64,000 nucleotides of DNA from Pseudacidovorax sp. RU35E (GCF_900156165.1 NZ_FTMY01000003.1:186001-250000); one strand, 5' to 3'; shown: positions 1-9,536, counted from the stretch's first letter. Notes: generated by a model from the sequence alone, not told the origin. Numbers and translations are program-made.

Positions 1-211
1 GCGCGATCTCGGTATGGCGCTGGAAGCAGTCATCTGTCGATCCCCCTGGAATGCCCTCTGGCCCGCCTCTTGGATGTGGGGCGGGCGCCGGATCGTCAGT
101 CTAGGTTGGCACTTTTGTGTTAAATCGAAAGACCGCAGATTTGCCCCGAGTGCGTTAAATCCTTGGGGATTGCCCGAGGCGATCTATTCACAATCCGTTG
201 GATCGACGCAG
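1..211. other. Left-edge intergenic region
   Basis: No convincing reading frame is seen here. From about 105 to 205 the sequence is visibly more AT-rich than the surrounding genes, as expected of a promoter or spacer region. It lies downstream of the stop of the first crotonase gene, so any promoter would serve a gene beyond the left edge. No clear hairpin terminator was found. Confidence 0.35.
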
Positions 212-1018
212 TTATCCCCGGTCGGCTCGCCCGTGCCGCCCCGCTCCCGCCGCGAAGCGCGCCGCCCCCGCCTCGCCCTCGGCGAAGAAGGCTGGCACGC
301 CATTCGCACCTTCCTGCCGCAGCGCGTCGCTCAGCGGCAGGTCCCACTGCGCGTAGGCCGATCGGCGATCGGCCAGCATGCACTGTTGCGGGAAGGCCGC
401 CAGCTCGTGCGCCCAGGCCTGGGCCCTGGCCAGGGCGTCGCCGCGCGGCACGACGCGGTTGACCAGGCCCATGGCCAGCGCCTCGTCGGCGGGCACGGGC
501 CGGCCGCTGAGGATCAGGTCCATCGCCCGGCCCATGCCGATCAGGCGCGGCAGCCGCACGGTGCCGCCGTCGATCAGTGGCACGCCCCAGCGGCGGCAGA
601 AGACGCCCATCACCGCGTCGTCGGCGGCCACGCGCAGGTCGGCCAGCAGGGCCAGCTCCAGCCCGCCGGCCACGGCATAGCCCTCGATGGCGGCGATCAG
701 CGGCTTGGACAGGGCCATGCGCGTCGGACCCATGGGGCCGGGACCCTCACCGCGGGCATCCAGCGCATTGCGCGCTTCGGGGTCGGTGGCGGCCGCGAGG
801 TCGGCCCCGGCGCAGAAGTGGCCGCCCGCGCCGGTGAGCACCGCCACGCGCAGCGCGTCGTCGGCCTCGAAGCGTTCGAAGGCCTTGCGCAGCGCTTCGG
901 CGGTGGCGCCGTCGACGGCGTTGCGCTTGTGCGGGCGGTCGAGGGTGATGGTGCAGACGGGGCCGTCGGCGGCGTAATGCACGATGGCTGGCTGCGTGGA
1001 TGACGAGCGATCGGTCAT
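212..1018 (-). CDS. Enoyl-CoA hydratase/isomerase (crotonase) family protein
   Basis: A 268-residue crotonase-fold protein acting on acyl-CoA thioesters. The fold shows in ITLDRPHKRNAVD near the N-terminus, the oxyanion-hole segments GGHFCAGADL and EGYAVAGGLELAL, and the C-terminal helical tail. The ATG at 1018 is chosen because AGGAG lies 8 nt upstream; the frame stays open further upstream but has no such site. The first catalytic Glu of classical hydratases is kept (GGLELAL). The second position reads CRRWGVPLIDGG, with Arg where hydratases usually have Glu, so an isomerase or other crotonase reaction is as likely as hydration. It lies 155 nt downstream of the LuxR-type regulator on the same strand and may be co-transcribed with it. 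Confidence 0.9.
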   Translation of the reverse strand: MTDRSSSTQPAIVHYAADGPVCTITLDRPHKRNAVDGATAEALRKAFERFEADDALRVAVLTGAGGHFCAGADLAAATDPEARNALDARGEGPGPMGPTRMALSKPLIAAIEGYAVAGGLELALLADLRVAADDAVMGVFCRRWGVPLIDGGTVRLPRLIGMGRAMDLILSGRPVPADEALAMGLVNRVVPRGDALARAQAWAHELAAFPQQCMLADRRSAYAQWDLPLSDALRQEGANGVPAFFAEGEAGAARFAAGAGRHGRADRG

Positions 1019-1091
1019 GGGCAGGACTCCTGTTCGAAAAGGACCGCGGCCGGCGCCGTGCCGATGGTGGCACCCGGCAAGAAGACTTGTT

Positions 1092-1117
1092 CCGTTCGCC
1101 GTGAGCCCGTCGAAGGG
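1092..1117. repeat. REP-like intergenic element
   Basis: The segment contains GTTCGCCGTGAGCCCGTCGAAG, close to the dispersed TTCGGGCTGAGCCTGTCGAA type of intergenic repeat seen in many GC-rich proteobacteria. A second, closer copy lies at 9455-9480. It sits between the crotonase gene and the LuxR-type gene and could act as a transcript boundary. Confidence 0.5.
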
Positions 1118-1173
1118 CAGAGCGGCGCGCCCGCCATGCGTTCGCATCCCATGAGCGCGTCGTCGGTGGCGCC

Positions 1174-3846
1174 CTACCGCACCACCCCCGCCTGCCGCGC
1201 CAGCGCCACGGCCTGCGTGCGGCTGCGGGCGCCGAGCTTGAGGTTGATGTTGCGCAGGTGCGTGCGCACGGTGCTGTCCGAGACAAACAGCTTCTCGGCC
1301 ATGGCGGCGTTGGAATAGCCGGCGGCCAGCAGCTCCAGCACACGGATCTCCTTGCGGGTCAGCGGCTCGGCCAGCGGTGCGGGCGGGGCGTCGCCCGCAA
1401 CGGACTCGTCCTCGTGCGCCTCGCCGAAGGCGGCGGCCAAGCGAGCGATATGGTCGGCATAGATGGGGCCGGCCTCATCCAGCCGGGCGCGGTCGGCCTG
1501 CAGGGTGCGCAGCAGCGGCGCCAAGGCAGGTCCCTCGTCCAGCAGCAGCCGCACGAAGCCTTCGCGCGCGGTCTCGGCCAGCACCGCGGCCAGCACCGCC
1601 TGCGCCTCCGCCGCGGCACCCGCGCGCGCCTGGGCCAGCGCGAGCAGCACGCGCAGCTTGAGCGCGCGGTGCCGCCGCGCCAGCGTGTCGGCCTCGGCGA
1701 TGGCGGGGGCCAGCGCCTGCCGCACCGCCTCGGCATCGCCGAAGCGCAGCTGCCAGCGCCAGCGGCCGATGGCGATGTCGTCCACCGGGTGGGCCGGCAG
1801 GTTGAGGCGGCGCACGCGGTCCCACACGGCGGCATCGTCGGCGCGCTCCAGCATGTCAGCGGCGGCGTCGCGGTTGCCCTGCAGCATCAGCAGGCGCGCA
1901 TGCTCCAGCTTGGCGCTGGCCACCACGCGCGGCAGCTGGCGGTCGTGCCCCAGGTATTCCAGCTCGGTCAGCAGCTGGAAGGCACTGTCCACGTCGCCCT
2001 GCAGGAAGGCGATGCGCGCGCGCATGCGGTAGGCCGCGATCACGTGGTCGGGCAGACCGACGTCGCGGGCCAGCGGCAGGTACACGCTCAGCAGGTGCTC
2101 GGCGCCGGCCAGGTCGTCGCCTTCGTACAGCACGCCGGCATGCAGAACACCGGCCCAGGCATTGCCCTGCGTGGGGTTGTACGAGGCGCTGCGCGGCGTG
2201 GCGGAAAGCGCCACCCGAAAGCGCGCGGCCGCCTGGCGCAGACGGCCCTCGGCCAGGTCGAGCACGCCTTCCATGGCCTCGGTGTACATGCGGTTGAAGA
2301 TGCTGCCGGCCTGGCTGCGGCGCGCGGCGTCGAGCAGGCGGTGGGCTTCGTGCTGCTCGCCCATCACCGAGACGATGTAGGCCATGGCATTGGCGAGCGC
2401 GCTGTCGGCGAAGGCGCGGCAGGTGGGCAGCCGCCGCAGGTTGGCATGGCCGACGGGGTAGGCGTCCTCGGGATGGTCCATCATGGCCAGCAGCAGCGGC
2501 TGCAGGCCGTTGACGTGGGCGCGCACGGCGGCGTCGTCGCTGGTCTCGCAGCCGCTGGCCTGCAGCCGCTGCAGCGCCTGCCAGGGGCCGCGGGTGAAGC
2601 ATTCGGCCCAGGTGGCCACCATCTGCAGCAGCGGCTGGCCGGCCAGCTGCTCGGGCGGCAGCGCGGCAAACCAGCGGTCGAGCAGGCGCATGCGGCCTTC
2701 TTCCAGGAAGCGCTCGGCATGGCGCGCGAGCAAAGCCAGCGCATGCGGATGGTCCCCGCCTTCGATGGCATGGTCGATGGCGGGCACCGGCCGGCCCTCG
2801 GCCTCGTACCAGCCCGAGGCCGCCAGGTGCAGCCGTGCCACGTCGCCGGGCCGCTCGCGCGCCAGTTGCGCGCGCAGGAAGTCGGCGAACAGGCTGTGGT
2901 AGCGGTAGCTGCGCGCATCGCTGGCCAGCGGCGCCAGGAAGAGATGGCCGGCCTCCAGCTGGGCCAGCAGGGCCGCGCAATCGGCGCGCGGCGCCACGGC
3001 GGCGCACACCCGGGCGTCGAGCACGCGCAGCACGCTGGTGCGCAGCAGGAAGTCGCGCACCTCCTCGCTCTGCTGGGCGAGCACGTCCTCGGCCAGGTAA
3101 TCGGCCACGGCGCGGTCGGAGCCCGAGAAGCGCTCGACGAAGTCGCTGCCCGCGGCGCCATGCCGTTGCAGTGCCAGCGAGGCCAGCCACAGCGCGCCGG
3201 CCCAGCCCTCGGTCTTGGCCAGCAGGCGCTCCAGCGTGTCGCGCGGCAGGGCTTCGCCACGCAGGCGGAAGAACTCCTCCGCCTCGGCGGCCGAGAAGCG
3301 CAGCAGGGCGGCATCGATCTCCAGCAGCTGGCCGCGGGCCCGCAGCCGGCCCAGGCCCAGGTCGGGCAGGCTGCGCGAGCCGATCACGAGCTGGCCCTGG
3401 CGCGGCAGGCCGTCGAGCAGCTGCCGAACCAGGCCGATGACGGCGGGCGACTGCAGCACCTCGAAGTCGTCGAGGAAGAGCGCGAAGGGCAGCGCGTCGT
3501 GACCCAGGGCCGCGATGGGATCGCCCAGGCCGCTGCCCGGGGCGGGCTCGATGCCCAGCGCCTGCACGGCCGCGCCCAGGCTTTGCAGGAAACGCGGCAC
3601 GTCGTTGTCCGCGCCGTCGAGCGTGAGCCAGGCGGTGGCGATGCCCTCGGCCTCCAGGCGGTCGCGCATCTGGTGCATGGCGGTGGTCTTGCCGAAGCCG
3701 GCCGGTGCGCGCACCAGCAGCAGCCGCGCGCGGGCTGCCTCGTGCACCTGCCGCGCGATGGCCTGCCGCAGCACCTGCGCCGCCGGCGCTGCGGGCGGAC
3801 TGAGTTTGGCGGGCTGGACGTGCACGGAAGTCGACGGGGCGTACAT
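1174..3846 (-). CDS. Large ATP-binding LuxR family regulator (MalT/AlkS-like, LAL)
   Basis: An 890-residue signal-transduction regulator of the LAL class. A STAND/NTPase domain carries Walker A APAGFGKT at residues 47-54 and a Walker B-like FLDDFE at 124-129. A long helical, TPR-like middle region follows, then a C-terminal LuxR HTH (LTRKEIRVLELLAAGYSN through VSDSTVRTHLRNIN). Family members such as MalT and AlkS bind an inducer plus ATP and activate catabolic promoters. The gene is divergent from the 3-hydroxyacyl-CoA dehydrogenase gene across 150 nt that hold a 16-bp dyad also found before three further operons of the island. I infer that this protein controls them. The inducer is unknown, probably the imported acid or its CoA ester. 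Confidence 0.93.
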   Translation of the reverse strand: MYAPSTSVHVQPAKLSPPAAPAAQVLRQAIARQVHEAARARLLLVRAPAGFGKTTAMHQMRDRLEAEGIATAWLTLDGADNDVPRFLQSLGAAVQALGIEPAPGSGLGDPIAALGHDALPFALFLDDFEVLQSPAVIGLVRQLLDGLPRQGQLVIGSRSLPDLGLGRLRARGQLLEIDAALLRFSAAEAEEFFRLRGEALPRDTLERLLAKTEGWAGALWLASLALQRHGAAGSDFVERFSGSDRAVADYLAEDVLAQQSEEVRDFLLRTSVLRVLDARVCAAVAPRADCAALLAQLEAGHLFLAPLASDARSYRYHSLFADFLRAQLARERPGDVARLHLAASGWYEAEGRPVPAIDHAIEGGDHPHALALLARHAERFLEEGRMRLLDRWFAALPPEQLAGQPLLQMVATWAECFTRGPWQALQRLQASGCETSDDAAVRAHVNGLQPLLLAMMDHPEDAYPVGHANLRRLPTCRAFADSALANAMAYIVSVMGEQHEAHRLLDAARRSQAGSIFNRMYTEAMEGVLDLAEGRLRQAAARFRVALSATPRSASYNPTQGNAWAGVLHAGVLYEGDDLAGAEHLLSVYLPLARDVGLPDHVIAAYRMRARIAFLQGDVDSAFQLLTELEYLGHDRQLPRVVASAKLEHARLLMLQGNRDAAADMLERADDAAVWDRVRRLNLPAHPVDDIAIGRWRWQLRFGDAEAVRQALAPAIAEADTLARRHRALKLRVLLALAQARAGAAAEAQAVLAAVLAETAREGFVRLLLDEGPALAPLLRTLQADRARLDEAGPIYADHIARLAAAFGEAHEDESVAGDAPPAPLAEPLTRKEIRVLELLAAGYSNAAMAEKLFVSDSTVRTHLRNINLKLGARSRTQAVALARQAGVVR

Positions 3847-3907
3847 GGTACGAGGCGGCGCGCGTGGCGCGGAGTGACAAGGGCCGCGCGATGGCGGCCG
3901 GCCACTT

Positions 3908-3923
3908 TCGTCGGTTTGGACGA
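3908..3923. promoter_or_regulatory. Candidate operator 1, TCGTC-N6-GACGA
   Basis: The sequence TCGTCGGTTTGGACGA lies between the divergent LuxR-type and SDR genes. Starting 24 nt after it is a -10-like TAGACT (3947-3952), which would centre the dyad near -43, the classical position for LuxR-type activation. Three other copies occur in the window at 8133, 13866 and 17810. The link to the regulator is inferred. Confidence 0.65.
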
Positions 3924-3996
3924 TGGCCGCAAGAAGGGGCGATTCCTAGACTGCGGCCCGCTTGCCCACCGCCTTTGCACAGAACAGGAGCGCTTC

Positions 3997-4791
<795 letters not shown>

Positions 4792-4806
4792 CGGGCGCCG
4801 CAGTGC

Positions 4807-5223
4807 TCAGGATGGCGCAAAGGGGTTGAACACCTCGACGGCCAGCGCCTTGAAGTCCGCCACGTTGCGGGTGGCCACGGTCAGGCCATGGACCTGGGCG
4901 GTGGCGGCGATCATGGCATCTTCGTAGAGCGTGTCGGACTTCCGGTGCATCAGCCGCGCCCAGGCCCGGAAGGCCGCGGCGTCCATGGGCAGGACGTTGT
5001 AGGCGCTGGCGATCTGCGCCAGCCATGCCTCGATCTCCTGGGCCTTGGACGCGTCCTGCTCCTTCGTCAGCTCGATGCCGGCCTGGATCTCGCCGAGCGT
5101 CACCGCCGAAAGATGCAGCTGCGCCTCGTCCAGGGACTTCAGCCAGGCGACCACCCCGCCGTGCGGGCGCAGGCGGCGCAGTTCGGAGACGACGTTGATG
5201 TCGAGCAGGTAGCCCTGCGTCAC
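4807..5223 (-). CDS. PIN-domain ribonuclease toxin (VapC/FitB type)
   Basis: A 138-residue PIN-domain protein, the toxin half of a type II toxin-antitoxin pair; such proteins cleave RNA in the cytoplasm. The metal-binding acidic residues are visible: Asp8 in YLLDINVV, Glu45 in TLGEIQAG, Asp102 in LYEDAMIAATA and Asp123 in TRNVADF. The usual Thr after Asp8 (LDTN) is Ile here. I start it at GTG 5223 because this overlaps the antitoxin stop by 4 nt (GTGA) and gives a normal PIN length; the longer upstream frame is a shadow of the antitoxin gene. The overlap implies coupled translation. Confidence 0.88.
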   Translation of the reverse strand: MTQGYLLDINVVSELRRLRPHGGVVAWLKSLDEAQLHLSAVTLGEIQAGIELTKEQDASKAQEIEAWLAQIASAYNVLPMDAAAFRAWARLMHRKSDTLYEDAMIAATAQVHGLTVATRNVADFKALAVEVFNPFAPS

Positions 5224-5507
5224 CGCTGCGGCTCCACCTTGCGCCTGCGCGCCTGGCCGCGCGCGGGCACCAGCAGATCGGTGCGGCCGACGTCCGACAG
5301 CAGCAACTGCTTGAGTGACGGACGTGCCGCCGACTGCAGCCGGCGCCATTCCTGCACCGGCACCAGCACGGCCGCTTCGGCGCCGCGGCGGGTCACCATC
5401 TGCGGGCCTTGCTCGAGGCAGGCGTCGAGGAATTCGCTGAACCGCGCCTTGGCGTCCTGAACGGGCCATGTGTGCAACGAAAAGCTCCTGTTGAACTGGT
5501 CAGGCAA
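5220..5507 (-). CDS. Phd/YefM family antitoxin
   Basis: A 95-residue antitoxin partner of the PIN toxin. The N-terminal half reads like the Phd/YefM DNA-binding fold (WPVQDAKARFSEFLDACLEQG, then PQMVTRRGAEAAVLVPV). The basic C-terminal tail (PARGQARRRKVEP) would contact the toxin. Antitoxin-first order and the 4-nt overlap with the toxin are typical. By family analogy it should repress its own promoter in the 5508-5620 interval, but I see no decisive operator there. Confidence 0.85.
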   Translation of the reverse strand: MPDQFNRSFSLHTWPVQDAKARFSEFLDACLEQGPQMVTRRGAEAAVLVPVQEWRRLQSAARPSLKQLLLSDVGRTDLLVPARGQARRRKVEPQR

Positions 5508-5622
5508 CTAGTCTGTCAGCGGAGCGGCGCACTGTCCAACGACCGACCTCGCGGCCCGTTTCTCGACGGGACTTTCGCCCATCGGCGGGCGGCCGGGCCG
5601 GAGTCCAGATCGATCCCCTCCC

Positions 5623-5644
5623 AATCGTTGGAATTCAAACGATT
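5623..5644. promoter_or_regulatory. Palindromic operator of the MarR regulator
   Basis: A 22-bp near-perfect palindrome centred on GAATTC, with arms AATCGTT and AACGATT and a single mismatched pair. It ends 17 bp before the MarR start codon, where a self-repressing MarR dimer would block transcription of the marR-FUSC pair. Size and symmetry are typical of MarR operators. Confidence 0.7.
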
Positions 5645-5661
5645 CGCCTATCATCCACCCC

Positions 5662-6120
5662 ATGGATGACGACGCCCCCGCCCTGCCCCGCCAGCGCTTC
5701 GGCATGCGCTTCGTCGTGCTCGCCCGCCGCTGGCGCCGGGCGCTGGACGCGCAACTCGCCGCCCTGGGCCTGACCGATGCGGGCTGGCCGCCGCTGATGT
5801 ACCTCGCCCAGGCGGGCGGCGGGCTCACGCAGCGGGAGCTGGCCGAGCGCATCGGCATCGACGGCTCCAGCCTGGTTCGGTTGCTGGACCAGCATGCCCG
5901 CGCCGGCTGGATCGAGCGCCGCGACGATCCGCAGGACCGCCGCACCTGGCGGCTCTTCCTCACCCGCGACGGGCGCGCGGTGGTGCGGCGCATCCAGACG
6001 GTGCTGGACCGGGTGGAAAGCCGCATGCTCGCCGGGCTGGACGACGCGCAGCTGCAGGCGCTGCTCGATGGCTTCGACCGCATCGGCGAAGGCATCGCGG
6101 CGATGGAGTCGGACGCATGA
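5662..6120 (+). CDS. MarR family transcriptional regulator
   Basis: A 152-residue winged-helix regulator. The recognition region reads TQRELAERIGIDGSSLVRLLD and the wing ERRDDPQDRRTWRLFLT, both standard MarR features, flanked by dimerisation helices. Its stop overlaps the start of the efflux gene by 4 nt (ATGA), so the two are translationally coupled. MarR proteins of this kind usually repress the neighbouring efflux gene until a phenolic or aromatic acid ligand binds. The palindrome directly upstream supports autoregulation. Confidence 0.93.
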   Translation: MDDDAPALPRQRFGMRFVVLARRWRRALDAQLAALGLTDAGWPPLMYLAQAGGGLTQRELAERIGIDGSSLVRLLDQHARAGWIERRDDPQDRRTWRLFLTRDGRAVVRRIQTVLDRVESRMLAGLDDAQLQALLDGFDRIGEGIAAMESDA

Positions 6121-8102
6121 CGGTCCATCCAGTCCCGGCCGCCGGCGCTCCTTCCTTCGACCGCCTCGCGCGCCGCCTCGGCTTCGAGCCCGCTCGCCTC
6201 GCCTTCACCCTGCGCACCGCGGCGGGCTCGGGCGTGGCGCTGCTGCTGGCGGGCCTGCTGGGCCTGGACCATCCCCAATGGGCGGCCATGACCGTGTGGA
6301 TCGCGGCGCAGCCGCTTCGCGGCCACCTGATCGAGAAGAGCCTGTTCCGCCTGCTGGGCACGGCCGCCGGTGCCGCCTATGGCGTGGCGCTGGTAGCCCT
6401 GGGCCAGGGCTCGCCGGCGGTGCTGGTGCCGGGGCTGGCGCTGTGGGCCGGGCTGTGCGCCGGGGCCGGCCAGCTGCTGCGCGGTTTCGCGAGCTACGGC
6501 ACGCTGCTGGCCGGCTACTCGGCGGCGATGGTGGTGCTGCTCGACGCTAGCCATCCCACGCACATCGCTGCGTTCGGGCTGGACCGGCTGCTGACCATCG
6601 GCCTGGGCGTGGTGGTCGCGCTGGCCGTGAGCCTGCGCTTCGCGGCCCGGCCGCCGGCCGATGCGCTGCACCTGCGCACGCGCACGCTCTGCCTCGAGCG
6701 GCTGCGCGAACTGGCCGCCTGGGCGCGCACCGGGGCGCTGCCGGTGCAGACGGCGCGGGACACCCAGCTGGCCGAACTGGCGCGCCTCGAAGAAGGGCTG
6801 GAGCTGCAGGTGGCCGGCCGCCTCGATTCGCGCCGCGAGGTGCGCGCGCTGCGCCAGGCGCTGACCGCCCAGGTCGGCCTGCTGCTGTGGTGGCCGGGGG
6901 CCCAGGCGCCTGCCCGCGCCGATGGCGCCGCGCTGGCCGATGCCCTGCAGGCCACGCTCGATGCCGCCGCGGCCGGCCGGCTGGTGAGCCCTTCGCTCCT
7001 TCAGGCCGCCACGGTCGCCGACGCGCAGGACACCGAACTGGGCGCCGTGCTGCGTCGCCTCGGCGCAGCTACCGGGAGCATCGAAAGCGCTGCAGCTTCG
7101 CCGACGCGACGCGACACCGCCAGCGGCCCTGCATCCGGCGCCCAGCCGCAGGCCGCCTTCGAGCCGACCGTCGTGCTGCACCGCGACTGGATCGCCGCGC
7201 GCGAGACCTTCCTGCGCTCCGTGCTCACGCTTGGCCTGATCGGGGCGCTGTGGCTGGCGACTGGCTGGCCGGCGACGCCGCTGCTCATGCTTGGCGTGGC
7301 GGTGATGACCACGCTCTTTTCCACCGCCGACGACCCGGCGCGGCTCATGCGCTCGGTCTTCTGCGGCCAGTTGCTCGGCGCGGCTGCGGCGCTGGCGGTG
7401 CAGGCCCTGCTCTGGCCGTGGGTGGACGGCGCGGTCGGGCGATTGCTGATGTGCCTGCCGCTGGTGCTGGCCGGCGCCTTCGTGCTGGCGCATCCGCGCA
7501 CGGCGCGCTTCGGCTTCGACTTCAACCTCGTCGGCCTGCTGCTCCTGCAGCCCATGCATGTCCATGCCTTCTCCTGGCCGACGGGGCTGGCCGAGGCCGC
7601 GGCCGTGGTGGCCGGACCGCTGGTGGCGCTGGCGGCCTTCCGCCTCGTCTTTCCGCCGGGCGGACGGCGCCGCTATGCGCAGCTGTCGGCGCTGATGCAG
7701 GCGGAGGTCGCGGCCATGGCCGCGCAGCCGCAGGCCTGGCGACGGGCCGAGGTGTGGCGAGCTCGGTTGCAGCATCGCGTGCTGCGCCTGGTCCGCTGGG
7801 CCGATGCGGCGGGCCTGGCGCCGGAGCACGGCGCACGCCAAGGCCTGGCCGTGCTGGCCACGGGGCAGGCGGTGCTCGCTCTCGGGCAGCTATTGGCGCA
7901 GGATGCGCTGCCGCCCGCCGACCGTCGCCGCGCGCAGGCCTGGTTGCGTCGGCTGGCCCGGCCCATTCGCAGCCCGGCCCAGGCCCACCGCCGGGGCCGC
8001 CTGCTGGCGCGCGATGCATTGCGGCTCGGCCCCCCGCCCGCCGGGCCTGCGCCGGCTGCGGCGCTGCAGCACGCCGCCCGGGTGCTGGCGCGGGCGGTCT
8101 GA
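6117..8102 (+). CDS. FUSC family inner-membrane efflux protein (AaeB/fusaric-acid-resistance-like)
   Basis: A 661-residue inner-membrane protein with two blocks of hydrophobic helices (about residues 25-175 and 365-505) separated by a soluble segment, plus a C-terminal cytoplasmic region. This is the FUSC/AaeB arrangement, associated with export of aromatic carboxylic acids and fusaric acid. The motif HPQWAAMTVWIAAQP near residue 60 is typical. Most FUSC exporters are encoded beside an HlyD-type adaptor and a DUF1656 protein; neither is present here, so it either works alone or uses partners elsewhere. Control by the coupled MarR protein is likely. Confidence 0.87.
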   Translation: MTVHPVPAAGAPSFDRLARRLGFEPARLAFTLRTAAGSGVALLLAGLLGLDHPQWAAMTVWIAAQPLRGHLIEKSLFRLLGTAAGAAYGVALVALGQGSPAVLVPGLALWAGLCAGAGQLLRGFASYGTLLAGYSAAMVVLLDASHPTHIAAFGLDRLLTIGLGVVVALAVSLRFAARPPADALHLRTRTLCLERLRELAAWARTGALPVQTARDTQLAELARLEEGLELQVAGRLDSRREVRALRQALTAQVGLLLWWPGAQAPARADGAALADALQATLDAAAAGRLVSPSLLQAATVADAQDTELGAVLRRLGAATGSIESAAASPTRRDTASGPASGAQPQAAFEPTVVLHRDWIAARETFLRSVLTLGLIGALWLATGWPATPLLMLGVAVMTTLFSTADDPARLMRSVFCGQLLGAAAALAVQALLWPWVDGAVGRLLMCLPLVLAGAFVLAHPRTARFGFDFNLVGLLLLQPMHVHAFSWPTGLAEAAAVVAGPLVALAAFRLVFPPGGRRRYAQLSALMQAEVAAMAAQPQAWRRAEVWRARLQHRVLRLVRWADAAGLAPEHGARQGLAVLATGQAVLALGQLLAQDALPPADRRRAQAWLRRLARPIRSPAQAHRRGRLLARDALRLGPPPAGPAPAAALQHAARVLARAV

Positions 8103-8132
8103 AGGGCCGTCGCGGTTCGCGGCCCTCGAAAT

Positions 8133-8148
8133 TCGTCGCTTCGGACGA
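8133..8148. promoter_or_regulatory. Candidate operator 2, TCGTC-N6-GACGA
   Basis: The sequence TCGTCGCTTCGGACGA lies 72 bp before the thiolase start. A -10-like CAGAAT begins at 8172, again 24 nt after the dyad, which is the spacing found at operator 1. Confidence 0.6.
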
Positions 8149-8220
8149 GCGACGCCGCCGCCTTCGCCGCCCAGAATCCACGCGGACTTCCGACGAACCG
8201 CATTGGAGACTGGAGACCCC

Positions 8221-9405
8221 ATGGCAGAAGCATTCATCGTCGCCGCCACCCGCACCGCCGGCGGCAAACGCGGCGGCCGACTCTCGGGCTGGCACCCCGT
8301 GGACCTCGCAGCACAGGTGATCGACGAACTGGTGCGCCGCGCCGATGCCGACCCGGCCCTGGTCGAGGACGTGATCATGGGCTGCGTCAGCCAGGTCGGC
8401 CAGCAGGCCACCAACGTGGCGCGCAACGCGGTGCTGGCCTCTTCGCTGCCCGAGTCGGTGCCGGGCACCTCGGTCGACCGGCAGTGCGGCTCCTCGCAGC
8501 AGGCGCTGCATTTCGCGGCCCAGGCCGTGATGAGCGGCAGCATGGACGTGGTGATCGCCGCCGGTGTGGAGAGCATGTCGCGCGTGCCCATGTTCACGCC
8601 CAACGTCCTGCCGCTGAAGGCGGGCCTGGGCGGCTACATGAGCCCGGCCATGCAGAAGCGCTACCCCGGCGTGGAGTTCAGCCAGTTCATGGGCGCCGAG
8701 ATGATGGCGAAGAAGTACGGCCTGTCGAAGGAGCAGCTCGACGTCTACGCGCTGCAGAGCCACCAGCGCGCCGTGGCCGCGACGAACGAGGGTCGCTTCG
8801 CCAAGGAGATCCTGGCGATCGAGGCCCGCAGCGCCGAAGGCGGCACCGAGGGCGAGGGCCAGCCGCACATGGTGGACGAAGGCATCCGCTTCAACGCCAC
8901 GCTGGAGGGCATCGCCGGCGTCAAGCTGATCCAGGAGGGCGGCCGCTGCACGGCGGCCACCGCCAGCCAGATCTGCGATGGCGCCACCGGCGTGATGGTG
9001 GTCAACGAGCGCGGCCTCAAGGCGCTGGGCGTCAAGCCGCTCGCGCGCATCCACCACATGACCATGATCGGCCACGACCCGGTGATCATGCTGGAGGCGC
9101 CCATCCCCGCCACGCAGCGCGCGCTGCAGAAGGCCGGCATGAAGATCGACGACATCGACCTGTTCGAGGTCAACGAGGCCTTCGCGCCCGTGCCGCTGGC
9201 CTGGCTGCAGGTGACGGGCGCCGACCCGGCGCGCCTGAACGTCAATGGCGGTGCCATCGCCCTGGGCCATCCGCTGGGCGCCTCGGGCACCAAGCTGATG
9301 ACCACGCTCGTGCATGCCCTGCACGACCGCGGCGGCCGCTACGGCCTGCAGACCATGTGCGAAGGCGGCGGCATGGCGAACGTGACCATCGTCGAGCGGC
9401 TTTGA
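8221..9405 (+). CDS. Acetyl-CoA acyltransferase (thiolase)
   Basis: A 394-residue thiolase carrying out the final thiolytic cleavage of beta-oxidation, or the reverse condensation. The catalytic triad is intact: Cys89 in DRQCGSS, His350 in ALGHPLGASG and Cys380 in MCEGGGMAN. The NEAFAPVPLAW segment is standard for the family. The frame is open upstream, but the start at 8221 is the normal thiolase N-terminus (MAEAFIVAATRT). It has its own promoter with operator 2 and is separated from the transporter genes by a REP-like element. The substrate chain length cannot be read from the sequence. Confidence 0.95.
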   Translation: MAEAFIVAATRTAGGKRGGRLSGWHPVDLAAQVIDELVRRADADPALVEDVIMGCVSQVGQQATNVARNAVLASSLPESVPGTSVDRQCGSSQQALHFAAQAVMSGSMDVVIAAGVESMSRVPMFTPNVLPLKAGLGGYMSPAMQKRYPGVEFSQFMGAEMMAKKYGLSKEQLDVYALQSHQRAVAATNEGRFAKEILAIEARSAEGGTEGEGQPHMVDEGIRFNATLEGIAGVKLIQEGGRCTAATASQICDGATGVMVVNERGLKALGVKPLARIHHMTMIGHDPVIMLEAPIPATQRALQKAGMKIDDIDLFEVNEAFAPVPLAWLQVTGADPARLNVNGGAIALGHPLGASGTKLMTTLVHALHDRGGRYGLQTMCEGGGMANVTIVERL

Positions 9406-9454
9406 CCCGCTGCCGGGCCATCTCCACGGGAGATGCACGCTCGGTGACCCTGGA

Positions 9455-9480
9455 CCGTTCAGGCTGAGCCTGTCGAAGCC
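9455..9480. repeat. REP-like intergenic element
   Basis: The core GTTCAGGCTGAGCCTGTCGA is nearly identical to the dispersed GGCTGAGCCTGTCGAA repeat of GC-rich beta- and gammaproteobacteria. It lies between the thiolase and livG-like genes, 57 bp before the latter. GGCT-GA-GCC inside it can pair as a short hairpin. Confidence 0.6.
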
Positions 9481-9536
9481 CGGGCGCGGAGTGGCGCGCG
9501 CCGGCCCTTCCATCACAACACCAGGGCAGGACTTCC

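Noticed and set aside
1258-3996. Upstream extension of the 3-hydroxyacyl-CoA dehydrogenase frame
   Set aside because: Antisense shadow of the regulator gene. The ATG at 3997 has a ribosome site and the normal SDR N-terminus.
5508-7841. Very long open frame on the minus strand across the MarR and FUSC genes
   Set aside because: It mirrors GC-rich codons of real genes, is rich in Arg/Gln/His low-complexity runs and has no domain motifs. The plus-strand MarR and FUSC proteins are clear.
7522-9516. Long minus-strand frame opposite the thiolase gene
   Set aside because: Low-complexity shadow; the thiolase on the plus strand has all three catalytic residues.
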